Source of the DNA: Actinomadura craniellae
GTDB taxonomy: Bacteria; Actinomycetota; Actinomycetes; Streptosporangiales; Streptosporangiaceae
Length of the DNA stretch: 64,000 bases
Direction: 5' to 3'
Assembly: GCF_003289645.1 (NCBI RefSeq)
Contig: NZ_QLYX01000001.1
Coordinates: 434,001-498,000 of the forward strand
Shown: positions 42,948 through 51,067 of the stretch, in pieces
How the letters are laid out: every line of letters starts with the position of its first letter
How positions within the stretch are numbered: position 1 is the first letter of the stretch
Program-made: the position numbers and the translations under genes
Notes under the pieces: model-generated
Databases searched by the model: none
What the model was told of the DNA's origin: nothing
Seen by the model: the letters and a program-made list of their open reading frames with translations, nothing else

Positions 42948-43613
42948 ATGGGGCGTGAGCATGCAGGAGCGGCCGGCGCCGAGCAGGCGGCCGACCTCGA
43001 ATCACCGCGGCTGACCCGCACCGGCCGCAGGGAGGCGTTGATCGAGGTGGCCGCGCGGCTCGTGGCCACCGGCCCGGTGGAGGAGGTCTCGATCGAGGCC
43101 GTGGCCGAGGCGGCCGGGGTGAGCCGGCCGCTGATCTACAAGCACTTCGCCAACCGGGGCGCGCTGCTGACGGCGGTCTACCAGCGAGAGATCGTGCTCC
43201 TGCACACCCGGCTGGCGGGCGAGGTCGAACGGGCCGGAACGCTGGAGGCCATGTTCCGCGCGCTGGTACGCGGCGTGCTGCACGCCGAGGCGCAGCGCGG
43301 CGCCACCCTGGCCGCGCTGCGTGCCGGCGGCGGCTGGGACCCCGCGCTGCGCCGGGACCGGCGCGCCCGCGACCGCATCACCGTGCGCTACTTCACCGCC
43401 CGCGCCGTCGCCGAACTCGGCCTGGACGAAACACGGGCTCGTACCGCGGTGATCGTCGCGCTCGGCGCCATCGAGCCGGTCCTGGCGCACTGGCGGCACG
43501 ACCCCGGCCCGCAACAGGCCGCCCAGTTGGAAGACGCCTATGTCGCCCTGGCCCTCGGCGGGCTGACGCGGCTGGCGGCGCAGCGCGCGCCGGACCCCGC
43601 GGCCGGCCCCTGA
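42948..43613 (+). CDS. TetR-family transcriptional regulator
   Basis: The 221-residue protein has a TetR helix-turn-helix near residues 25-70 (RREALIEVAARLVATGPVEEVS, shown as RREALIEVAARLVA and VSIEAVAEAAGVSRPLIYKHF). A helical ligand domain follows. The ATG at 42948 lacks an evident ribosome site because the operator occupies that place; leaderless or coupled translation with the upstream amidohydrolase (17-base gap) is possible. Operators are present before both genes, so this protein likely represses the amidohydrolase-tetR unit. It converges with a PucR-type gene. Confidence 0.88.
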   Translation: MGREHAGAAGAEQAADLESPRLTRTGRREALIEVAARLVATGPVEEVSIEAVAEAAGVSRPLIYKHFANRGALLTAVYQREIVLLHTRLAGEVERAGTLEAMFRALVRGVLHAEAQRGATLAALRAGGGWDPALRRDRRARDRITVRYFTARAVAELGLDETRARTAVIVALGAIEPVLAHWRHDPGPQQAAQLEDAYVALALGGLTRLAAQRAPDPAAGP

Positions 43614-43640
43614 CACCGGCCGTCCCTGCGGCCGTCCGGT

Positions 43641-44852
43641 TCAGCCTGCCGATCCCCGCTGTTTCTTCAGGAGCACCTGGGAGCGCAGGACCAACTGCAT
43701 GTCGAAGCGCCAGCCGGGGTCCTGGATCCGGTCGCCGAACAGTTCCTCGAGTTTGCGCAGCCGGTAGCGGACGGTCTGGGGGTGCACGTGGAGGTGGGTG
43801 CTGAGCTCCGGCGCGGTGCCGCCGGTGGCCAGGGAGGCCAGCAGGGTCTCCAGCAACTGCCCGCGATCGCGGACCTCCAGCTTGGCGGTGTGGGCGTAGG
43901 CGCGCTGGATCATCAGGTTGGTGAGGTCCTCGTCGCTGAACAGCAGCAGGGTCGACAGGTGGTCGGTGCTGCGCGGCGGCGGGTCGGTGGGGATGATGCC
44001 GCGCCGGGCCAGAGCGAGGGTCTGGCGCGCCAGCCGCAGGGACAGCGCGGCCTGGGCCAGTGGGAGGGCCGGGCCGACTGCGTAGGCGAGGCCGTCCAGG
44101 GCCCGGTCGAGCATGTTCTGGCGGCCCGGGCCGTCGGCGTCGGGGACGAGGAGGAAGGGGTAGGGGTGTTCCAGATCCATCAGGACGTCGGGGCCGACCG
44201 AGGGCGCGATCGGGTGGACGTCCTGCCAGGACTCCTCCAGGGCGACGCAGGCGGCGTTGGCGGGCAGCCGCCACTGTGTTTCGACGGCCATGCGGTGGAC
44301 GGCGGTGGGGGAGACATGACCGGGAGTGGTCAGCAGCTCCAGCAACTGCCGCCGGCGGTGCGCGGCCCTGCCCGTCGGGGCTCCCGGCTCGAAGTAGCCC
44401 TGGATGGAGTGCGCGGCGATCTCCTCGATGTAGGCGAACATGGCCTCGGCCAGAACGCACATGGTCTCCGCGGAGAAGCCGGCCTCCATCCCGGCGGCCG
44501 CGAAGTGTCGCCAGGCGGCACGGCCCCCGACCTGGTAGGCCTTCTGCAGCGCGCCCATGGTGCACCCCTCCGGGAGCCCGGCCCGGCTCAGCGAGCGCGG
44601 CACCTCGACGTCATGGGCGCTGGGAGCGGAAGGGTCGGCGATGCGGTCGACGAACCGGATCAGGCACTGCTCGGCGTCCTTCCGGACCTGGGCGCTGAAC
44701 GTTCCACGCAGGGGCCGGTCGAATTCGGGCACGCACTGCCGGATTTCTTCCACGATCTCGTTCGCTATGCGCGGCAGCCGGGGGCGCAGGACCTCGGCGA
44801 GTTCGCAGGGAAGCCGCTGCAGGTGGGTGGGGTGGGCGAGGGTCTCAGTCAT
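43641..44852 (-). CDS. PucR-family helix-turn-helix regulator
   Basis: The 403-residue protein ends in the PucR C-terminal helix-turn-helix (LLETLLASLATGGTAPELS, then THLHVHPQTVRYRLRKLEELFG near residues 355-375). The N-terminal part, about residues 30-170, is a RsbRD-like or helical sensor region (IVEEIRQCVPEFDRPL, GALQKAYQVGGRAAW). It faces a TetR gene, and a 9-base inverted repeat shared with the mce promoter region stands between them. It is one candidate controller of the mce operon. Confidence 0.87.
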   Translation of the reverse strand: MTETLAHPTHLQRLPCELAEVLRPRLPRIANEIVEEIRQCVPEFDRPLRGTFSAQVRKDAEQCLIRFVDRIADPSAPSAHDVEVPRSLSRAGLPEGCTMGALQKAYQVGGRAAWRHFAAAGMEAGFSAETMCVLAEAMFAYIEEIAAHSIQGYFEPGAPTGRAAHRRRQLLELLTTPGHVSPTAVHRMAVETQWRLPANAACVALEESWQDVHPIAPSVGPDVLMDLEHPYPFLLVPDADGPGRQNMLDRALDGLAYAVGPALPLAQAALSLRLARQTLALARRGIIPTDPPPRSTDHLSTLLLFSDEDLTNLMIQRAYAHTAKLEVRDRGQLLETLLASLATGGTAPELSTHLHVHPQTVRYRLRKLEELFGDRIQDPGWRFDMQLVLRSQVLLKKQRGSAG

Positions 44853-44963
44853 GGGCAGCCTTCCGACCGTCTGAGCCTGATGAAGCCGCTACCGGGTCTC
44901 GATCGCATGACTGCCCGGTGTTTTACATGGGTGGACGGAGGGGGATCCGTCCCGGTTTTATGT

Positions 44964-44996
44964 TGAGCAAGTGCCCAGCAATGCTGGGCACCTGCT
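44964..44996. promoter_or_regulatory. Palindrome shared with the mce promoter region (copy 1)
   Basis: GTGCCCAGC-AAT-GCTGGGCAC is a perfect 9-base inverted repeat at 44971-44991, flanked by AGCA and TGCT. The sequence TTGAGCAAGTGCCCAGCA (44964-44981 region) recurs with one change at 45909-45926 before the mce operon. It lies between the divergent PucR and TetR genes. Confidence 0.72.
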
Positions 44997-45043
44997 TAGC
45001 ATGAGGCGATGGCGCGGTCAAGGGCCGCTGCTGTGGGCCGCGC

Positions 45044-45049
45044 TACGAT
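45044..45049 (+). promoter_or_regulatory. Candidate -10 element of the TetR gene
   Basis: TACGAT lies 47 bases upstream of the TetR start. The same CGCTACGATG string lies before the paralogous TetR gene (57768-57773), 48 bases from its start, which supports it as a conserved promoter element. Confidence 0.55.
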
Positions 45050-45096
45050 GCTCGGTGGGTGGGGTGTGAGTTATTCGAGGTCATGGAGGCAAGGGG

Positions 45097-45705
45097 ATGG
45101 CGTCGTCTCGCAGGCTGGGCGCGCCGGATGCCAAGAACCGCTCCGTTCTGCTCGACGCGGCGGAGCAGCTTCTGCTGGAGGAGGGATACGCCGCGGTGAG
45201 TTCGCGGCGGGTCGCCGCCAAGGCCGGTCTCAAGCCCCAACTGGTGCACTACTACTTCCGCAACATGGACGAGTTGTTCCTGGCTGTTTTCCGGCGGCGT
45301 GCCGAGGAGGGGCTCAAGCACCAGGCCGCGGCGCTGGCGTCGCCGCAGCCGTTGTGGGCGTTGTGGGAGTTCAGCACCGAGACGGAGGCCAGTTCGCTGA
45401 CGATGGAGTTCGTCGGTCTGGCCAACCAGCGCAAGGCGATCCGTGCGGAGATCGCCTACTACTCGGAGCGGTTCCGGCGTGGGCAGATCGAGGCCGTGTC
45501 CGGCCTCGTGCGGCGCTACAAGATTGATCCGAACGAACTCTCGCCGGGCGCCCTGGTCGTGCTCATGACGGGTATATCCCGGATGATCATGATGGAGAAG
45601 GCGCTGGGCATGTCCAGCGGCCACGCCGAGACCTTCGCGCTGGTCGAGCGGCATCTCGAGCGGCTCGAAGGCCCCCGGGAGCCCCGGCGTCCCCAGCCGG
45701 ACTAG
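45097..45705 (+). CDS. TetR-family regulator, near-twin of the one at 57822
   Basis: The 202-residue protein has a TetR helix-turn-helix (RSVLLDAAEQLLLEEGYAA, then VSSRRVAAKAGLKPQLVHYYF) and a C-terminal domain rich in conserved residues such as ALASPQPLWALWEFSTE. It is about 80% identical by eye over its length to the regulator at 57822, and even the DNA around the ribosome site and first codons matches. It is the last gene before the mce operon and divergent from a PucR gene. It probably controls the mce operon, itself or both; the palindrome pair at 44964 and 45887 is the candidate site. Confidence 0.9.
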   Translation: MASSRRLGAPDAKNRSVLLDAAEQLLLEEGYAAVSSRRVAAKAGLKPQLVHYYFRNMDELFLAVFRRRAEEGLKHQAAALASPQPLWALWEFSTETEASSLTMEFVGLANQRKAIRAEIAYYSERFRRGQIEAVSGLVRRYKIDPNELSPGALVVLMTGISRMIMMEKALGMSSGHAETFALVERHLERLEGPREPRRPQPD

Positions 45706-46008
45706 CGCTCCGGAGCGAACGTCGGCCGCCCGGCCGGTTTCGATGTTTTCTTGGATCCAGCACATCGCCCCTGGGTGGCGCTTGTAGTGCGATGACCTTT
45801 GGAAAACACCCCGAACACGGGGCTGGGCGGGGCGCGGCCCGCAACATTGGTCCCTTCTGTGACCTTGACCACACGATTTGGTCCATGCTAGGCATATGCC
45901 CAGCAATGTTGAGCAGGTGCCCAGCACTGGAGTCGGGTGGGTCGTGATCACCGTCCACCCCTCCTTGTCAGGTATGGCGGCGGCCGTGCCCACGCTCTGA
46001 GGAGGGCA
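45706..46008 (+). promoter_or_regulatory. mce operon control region (terminator-like palindrome and operator copy 2)
   Basis: This gene-free stretch starts with the palindrome CGCTCCGGAGCG (45706-45717) directly after the TetR stop, possibly a weak terminator. TTGACC (45865-45870) is a possible -35. At 45887-45926 stand GCTAGGCA-TA-TGCCCAGC (one mismatch) and TTGAGCAGGTGCCCAGCA, which repeats the element found between PucR and TetR. This is probably the regulated promoter of the mce operon. Confidence 0.55.
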
Positions 46009-46170
46009 ATGATGAACGGCTTCGACGGGGCCGGCTGCACCGGTGGATTTCTCATCCCCGGCCAGGGGCACGGCCTGACCGGCGCCCGCCGCTCCACGTG
46101 CGACCCCGCCCGCATCCTGCGCGGGCCCGGCGCTCCTCAACGTGCGGAAACACCGCTCGGCCGAACGTAG
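46009..46170 (+). CDS. Possible small protein or leader peptide ahead of mce
   Basis: A 53-codon frame starts with ATGATG behind a strong ribosome site (GAGGAGGGCA). Its first 40 codons have the high third-position GC typical of real genes here; the rest do not. The product (MMNGFDGAGCTGG at the start, then glycine- and arginine-rich) has no family I recognise and no membrane span. It could be a small protein, a leader that couples to yrbEA, or chance. The remaining 46171-46288 holds no other gene that I can support. Confidence 0.35.
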   Translation: MMNGFDGAGCTGGFLIPGQGHGLTGARRSTCDPARILRGPGAPQRAETPLGRT

Positions 46171-46288
46171 AAGAGGCCGAGGCGGCCGCGACGCCGCCGA
46201 TCCGAGCAGACCGGCCCGCGCACACGACGTGCGCGGGTCACGGCAGCCGGCGCAAGGCTCCGCTCCCTTCCGGAGAAAGAAGCCAGAC

Positions 46289-47107
46289 ATGCACCCCACC
46301 GCACCACCCCTCCGCCGCCCGCTCAGCGACCGGTTGCTCGTGCGCCGCGCGCACGGCGGCCTGGTCTCCATGGGCGCGCTGTTCGCCGTCGGCCTGGAGG
46401 CACTGCGTTTCACCCGGGAAGTACGAACGTGGTTCTGGGAGTTCGTCGACCAGTGCGCGTTCCTCATCCGGGTCACCACGTTGCCCGTCATCATGATCGC
46501 GTTGCCGCTCGGCGCCACCGTCGCGCTCCAGGTCGGCGATCTCGCGGGCCAGCTGGGCGCCCAGTCGGCCACCGGCGGCGCGGTGATCGTCGGCCTCGTC
46601 CGCGAGGTCGCCCCGATCGCGGCGGCACTGATCATCGCCGGAGCCGGGGGCTCGGCGATGACCTCCGACATGGGGGCCCGGCGGATCCGCGAGGAGCTGT
46701 CCGCCATGGAGGTGATGGCCGTCAACCCGGTGCACCGGCTGGTGACACCGCGGATGTGGGCGGCGAGCCTGGTCTCCACCATGCTCGCCTCGCTGGTCAT
46801 CATGTCCGGTGCGGTCGGCGGGTTCTTCTTCAACGTGGTGCTGCAGGGCGTGACCCCGGGCGCCTACTTCGACGGCGCGCTCGGCCTGCTGCGCATCTCC
46901 GACCTCTTCGTCACCCTGCTCAAGGCCTGGCTGTTCGGAATGATCTCCGCGCTGGTGGCCTGCCACATGGGCATGAACTGCGCGCAGAGCCCGATCGGGG
47001 TGGGGCGCGCGGTGACCCGGGCGACGGTGGTCGCGTTCATGCTCATCTTCGCCTTCAACTACGTGATCACGACGATCTACTTCCTCGCCTTCCCGCCGGA
47101 GGTCTGA
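46289..47107 (+). CDS. yrbEA: Mce transporter permease YrbE, A type
   Basis: The 272-residue membrane protein is an MlaE/YrbE permease. It has an N-terminal amphipathic helix, membrane helices from about residue 60, the conserved cytoplasmic loop EVAPIAAALIIAGAGGSAM, then MGARRIREELSAMEVM, which contacts the ATPase, and further helices to the C-terminus. Two YrbE proteins form the membrane channel of an Mce lipid importer. The ATG at 46289 follows GGAGA at some distance; upstream in-frame codons are arginine-rich and unlike the family. It is the first clear gene of the operon and overlaps yrbEB by one base (TGATG). Confidence 0.92.
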   Translation: MHPTAPPLRRPLSDRLLVRRAHGGLVSMGALFAVGLEALRFTREVRTWFWEFVDQCAFLIRVTTLPVIMIALPLGATVALQVGDLAGQLGAQSATGGAVIVGLVREVAPIAAALIIAGAGGSAMTSDMGARRIREELSAMEVMAVNPVHRLVTPRMWAASLVSTMLASLVIMSGAVGGFFFNVVLQGVTPGAYFDGALGLLRISDLFVTLLKAWLFGMISALVACHMGMNCAQSPIGVGRAVTRATVVAFMLIFAFNYVITTIYFLAFPPEV

Positions 47108-47970
47108 TGGACATCAGCGTCCCCCACGCCACCTCGGCACGGGCCGGCCGGGTCTCCTCGGCGGCCGCGAGCCGCACCGCCGACCTGGCCGAGTGGCCGG
47201 TGTTCTTCCTCAAGGTCGTCTTCTACACGTTGCGCGACATCGTGCTGCGGCTGCGCTACATCAAGACCGTCGCCCAGCAGGTCAGCGACATCGTCATCGG
47301 CGTCGGCGCCACCGTCGTCGGCGGCGGCATGATCTTCGTCATCTTCATCATGTCGCTGTTCCTGGGCACCGAGGTCGGCCTGCAGGCCTACACCGGGCTG
47401 GAGGTCATCGGCGCCGAGTCGTTCATGGGCCTGATCGGCGCGTTCATCAACGTCCGCGAGACGACGCCGATCATCGCCGCGATCGCCCTGGCCGCCCAGT
47501 GCGGCTCGTCCTTCACCGCCGAACTCGGCGCGATGCGCATCAGCGAGGAGATCGACGCCCTGGAGGTCATGGGCATCAACTCCTTCACCTACCTGATCTG
47601 CACCCGGGTCGTGGGAGCGCTGATCGCGCTGGTGCCGCTGTACCTGATCGCGCTGTTCGCCAGCTTCTTCGCCACCCGGTTCATCTCCACCTCGTTCTTC
47701 AGCCTGGCACCGGGTGTCTACGACTACTACTTCTACCTGTACCTGCCGCCACGGGACCTGTTCTACAGCGCCGTGAAGGTCGGGGTGTTCGCCTTCGCCG
47801 TCATCACCATCCACTGCTACTACGGCTACTACGCCACCGGTGGACCGGCGGGGGTGGGCCGGGCCGCCGGCAAGGCGATCCGGCTGTCGATCATCACGAT
47901 CGTCACGCTGAACCTGCTGCTGTCCTACGTGTTCTGGGGGCAGGGCGGAACGGTGAGGTTGGCCGGATGA
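47107..47970 (+). CDS. yrbEB: Mce transporter permease YrbE, B type
   Basis: The 287-residue protein is the second MlaE/YrbE permease. It has an N-terminal helix leading into FYTLRDIVLRLRYIKTVAQQ, membrane helices, and the cytoplasmic coupling loop RETTPIIAAIALAAQCGSS with MRISEEIDALEVMGI. It ends with a long hydrophobic region and GYYATGGPAGVGRA. It pairs with YrbEA to form the channel. The start overlaps the yrbEA stop and the stop overlaps mceA (ATGA). The ATPase (MceG/MlaF-type) is not in the window. Confidence 0.93.
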   Translation: MDISVPHATSARAGRVSSAAASRTADLAEWPVFFLKVVFYTLRDIVLRLRYIKTVAQQVSDIVIGVGATVVGGGMIFVIFIMSLFLGTEVGLQAYTGLEVIGAESFMGLIGAFINVRETTPIIAAIALAAQCGSSFTAELGAMRISEEIDALEVMGINSFTYLICTRVVGALIALVPLYLIALFASFFATRFISTSFFSLAPGVYDYYFYLYLPPRDLFYSAVKVGVFAFAVITIHCYYGYYATGGPAGVGRAAGKAIRLSIITIVTLNLLLSYVFWGQGGTVRLAG

Positions 47971-48986
47971 ACCAGGACCTTCCCCGCGGCCGCCGGATCG
48001 CGATCACTCTGGCCACCGCGCTGACGCTCGCCATGATCGCCTACCTGATGGTCGCCAAGCCGTTCGCCGACGACGGGATGCGGTTGACCGCCGACTTCGG
48101 CAACGCGGGCCAGGGGCTCACCACGGCCTCCCCGGTCAAGCTGCGCGGCGTCACGGTCGGCCGGATCAGCCGGATCGAACTCGCGCCGCGCGGCGGTGCC
48201 CGCCTGACGCTGCACCTGGACCGGGGCGTCCGGATCCCCGACACCGCGGTGGCGGCTCTGGAGCCCGAGTCGGTGTTCGGCCCCAAGTTCCTCAACATCA
48301 TCCCGGGCCCGCACGAGGCCACCGGGCCCTTCCTCCGCGACGGCACCCACATCATGCGCACCTCCGACAGCCTCGACCTGACGTCGCTGCTCGGCGACGC
48401 CGACCGGGTCCTGGCCGCGGTCTCCGCAGAGGACGTCGCGGTGATCGTGGACGCGCTCGGCCAGGGACTGGGCGCCTCCGGCCCGAACCTCGCCGGCCTG
48501 CTCCGCAACACCGGCACCCTCGTGGACGTCGCCCACCGGCAGCGCGGCCCGACGGCGGCCCTCCTGTCCGACCTCGGGCGGCTCGCCCGGCTGCGCGGGA
48601 TGGGTTCCGACCTGGCCGTCACCATCGACTCGTCCGCGGCCCTGCTCGACACCCTCACCGCCGGGCAGGGGCGCGGGCTGCGGACCGCGCGGGGCGTCTC
48701 GGAGGTCACGTCCCTGCTCGCGCACGGTCTCGGCTCGCACGAAGGCAACCTGAGGGCGGCCGGCCGGTCCTTCGAGGGCTCGGCCGCGTTCCTCAGCGCG
48801 CAACTGAACGTCGCCGGGCCGGGCGTCCGCGCGGTCATCGACATGCTGCCCGCCTACGGCCAGATGACTCGGACTCCGGGCCCGCAGAACCGGCGGCTGC
48901 TCGGGGCCAACCTTGTTTTGCCGACCGACCCGTGCCAGTTGCTGCTCGGCGTCGGAGACTGCCCCGCCACCCCCGGAGGCCGCTGA
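47967..48986 (+). CDS. mceA: Mce family protein, position A
   Basis: The 339-residue protein has an N-terminal membrane helix (ITLATALTLAMIAYLMVA). The MlaD/Mce domain lies at about residues 35-115 (MRLTADFGNAGQGLTTASPV, KLRGVTVGRI, PKFLNIIPG), followed by a long helical tail. Mce proteins assemble as a heterohexamer that forms a channel through the cell envelope for hydrophobic molecules. This is the first of six in order. It overlaps the yrbEB stop by four bases and abuts mceB directly. Confidence 0.9.
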   Translation: MNQDLPRGRRIAITLATALTLAMIAYLMVAKPFADDGMRLTADFGNAGQGLTTASPVKLRGVTVGRISRIELAPRGGARLTLHLDRGVRIPDTAVAALEPESVFGPKFLNIIPGPHEATGPFLRDGTHIMRTSDSLDLTSLLGDADRVLAAVSAEDVAVIVDALGQGLGASGPNLAGLLRNTGTLVDVAHRQRGPTAALLSDLGRLARLRGMGSDLAVTIDSSAALLDTLTAGQGRGLRTARGVSEVTSLLAHGLGSHEGNLRAAGRSFEGSAAFLSAQLNVAGPGVRAVIDMLPAYGQMTRTPGPQNRRLLGANLVLPTDPCQLLLGVGDCPATPGGR

Positions 48987-50042
48987 ATGGCCAGATCACA
49001 CTTCCAGAACGCCCAGGTGCGGCAGCGCCGGTCCTCGGTCGTCCAGCTGGTGGCGTTCCTCGCCCTCACGGGAGCGCTCACCTTCTTCATCACCGCCCAG
49101 ATCGCCCGGCTCGGCTTCGGGGACACCTACCAGGTCGTCGCGGTGTTCACCGACGCCAGCGGGCTGCGCTCCGGCGACAAGGTCAAGATCGCCGGAGCGC
49201 CGGTCGGCCAGGTCGGCGAGATCCGGGTCCGCGGCGGCAAGGCCGAGGTCGAGCTGAAGATCGGCGCCGCGTACCGGGTGCCGCGCGACAGCGAGGCGGC
49301 GGTCCGCTGGCGCGACGCCATCGCCCAGCGGGTCGTCTACCTGGTTCCCGGCACCGACAGGGCGATGCTGAACGACGGCGACCGGGTGGCCCGCACCCGC
49401 TCGGTCGTCGACGTCACCGACCTGATCAGCCGGCTCGAACCGCTGACCCGAGGGCTGGAACCGGCCCAGGTCAACGACATCCTCGCCGCCATCTACACCG
49501 CCCTGGAGGGCAACGAGGCGGACGCGTCCCGGCTGCTGGCCAACATCGACGGCCTGTCGTCCACCATCGCCGGACGCCGGCAGACGCTCAAGTCGATGCT
49601 GGCGGACTTCTCCACCGTCACCGGCGTCCTCGCCCGGCGGGACAAGCAGATCGCCACCGCCACCGACGACCTGGCGACGCTGACCGAGGCGTTCGGCGAC
49701 AACAGCGCCCTCGTCGACGCCGCGATCAGCGAGCTGGCCGCCACCCTGCGCACCACCGACCTGGTGGCCGGGAACAACGCCGCCGAACTGAACGAGCTGA
49801 TCAGCCGGCTGACCGTCGTGACGTCCGGCACCCGCCGCAACCTGGCACCGCTGCAGGGAATCATGAACGGCATCGGGCCGAAGCTCCAGCACATGTACCA
49901 GATGTTCGACCGGGGCCAGTTCGTCACCGGGGCCGTCCCCTGCCTGACCCTGGCACCCGACCCCTGCCCCCGCGGCGAGATGCGGCTCAGCAAGGTGCCC
50001 GACCAGCGCACCCTCGATCGACTCGTGGTCGGGGGCAACTGA
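48987..50042 (+). CDS. mceB: Mce family protein, position B
   Basis: The 351-residue protein has an N-terminal membrane helix (VVQLVAFLALTGALTFFIT), the Mce domain at about residues 45-125 (YQVVAVFTDASGLRSGDKV, KIAGAPVGQVGEI), and a helical region with repeated coiled-coil-like heptads. It starts exactly one base after the mceA stop and ends overlapping mceC by one base. As part of the hexamer it would line the lipid channel. No unusual features. Confidence 0.92.
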   Translation: MARSHFQNAQVRQRRSSVVQLVAFLALTGALTFFITAQIARLGFGDTYQVVAVFTDASGLRSGDKVKIAGAPVGQVGEIRVRGGKAEVELKIGAAYRVPRDSEAAVRWRDAIAQRVVYLVPGTDRAMLNDGDRVARTRSVVDVTDLISRLEPLTRGLEPAQVNDILAAIYTALEGNEADASRLLANIDGLSSTIAGRRQTLKSMLADFSTVTGVLARRDKQIATATDDLATLTEAFGDNSALVDAAISELAATLRTTDLVAGNNAAELNELISRLTVVTSGTRRNLAPLQGIMNGIGPKLQHMYQMFDRGQFVTGAVPCLTLAPDPCPRGEMRLSKVPDQRTLDRLVVGGN

Positions 50043-51067
50043 TGGCGATGAAGTCCTTCCGAGACCGGAACCCCGTGGCGGTCGGGGTCGCCTCGCTGCT
50101 GACCATCGTGCTGACCCTGGTCGCGGTGTTCTTCGTCGGCAGCACGGGCCTGTTCCGGAACCGGTACACCATGACCGGCGTGTTCGCCGGGACGGGCGGG
50201 CTGCACTCGGGCAACGAGGTCCGCGTCGCCGGGATCAAGGTCGGCGAGGTCGTCGCAGTCGAACCCGACTTCGCCCGGGGCATCGTCCTCGTCACCTGGA
50301 AGGTCGACCACGACGTGGACCTGGGCGCCCAGAGCCGTGCGGAGATCTCCACCACGAACATCCTCGGCGGCCGCTACCTGCGGCTCAGCGGCCCGGTCAC
50401 CCGCCCCTACGTGTCCGACCTGCCCGAGGACCGGCGCCGGATCCCGCAGGAGCGCACCCGGCTGCCCGTCACCGCCAACGACGTCGTGACCTCCGGCGCC
50501 ACGACGCTCAAGCAACTGGACACCAAGCTGATCGGAGACGTCATCGACCAGGTCGGCGGGATCTCCCCGCAGACCCGGGAGCGCCTCACCCGGGCGCTGC
50601 ACGACCTGGCCGCGCTGGCCGACACCCTCCAGGAGTCCGGGCCGCAGCTGCGCGAGCTGGTCGCCAGCAGCAACCGGCTGCTGACCCAGGTCCGGTCCAA
50701 GGACGCGCAGCTGGTCCGGCTCGCCCACGGCATCCAGGGTCTCCTGGACCAGCTGCGCGACCGCCAGGCCGAGCTGTCGGTCCTGCTGGGCAGCGGTGAC
50801 AGCGCGGTCACCCGGATCTCCCGGCTCATCGACACCCAGCAGCAGGCCCTGGTCGACCTGATGGACGACCTGGGCGCCACCGTCGCCACGCTCACCCCGC
50901 AACTGGATGACATGAACACCATGCTCGCCTGGCTCGGTCCGGCGCTGAACAACTTCACCTCCATGAACTCCCACGGCCCGTGGCTCGACGCGGTCGGCAC
51001 CCAGATCGGCCCGCTGGCGCCCGAGGACCTGGCCAAGCTGAGCGGCCAGTACGGAGGAGGACGATGA
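50042..51067 (+). CDS. mceC: Mce family protein, position C
   Basis: The 341-residue protein has an N-terminal membrane helix (VGVASLLTIVLTLVAVFFV). The Mce domain follows at about residues 35-120 (YTMTGVFAGTGGLHSGNEV, RVAGIKVGEVVAV, STTNILGGRYLRLSG), then a long predicted coiled coil (residues 180-300). It is the third Mce protein in the operon. The ATG at 50042 shares its A with the mceB stop; its stop overlaps mceD by four bases. Confidence 0.92.
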   Translation: MAMKSFRDRNPVAVGVASLLTIVLTLVAVFFVGSTGLFRNRYTMTGVFAGTGGLHSGNEVRVAGIKVGEVVAVEPDFARGIVLVTWKVDHDVDLGAQSRAEISTTNILGGRYLRLSGPVTRPYVSDLPEDRRRIPQERTRLPVTANDVVTSGATTLKQLDTKLIGDVIDQVGGISPQTRERLTRALHDLAALADTLQESGPQLRELVASSNRLLTQVRSKDAQLVRLAHGIQGLLDQLRDRQAELSVLLGSGDSAVTRISRLIDTQQQALVDLMDDLGATVATLTPQLDDMNTMLAWLGPALNNFTSMNSHGPWLDAVGTQIGPLAPEDLAKLSGQYGGGR

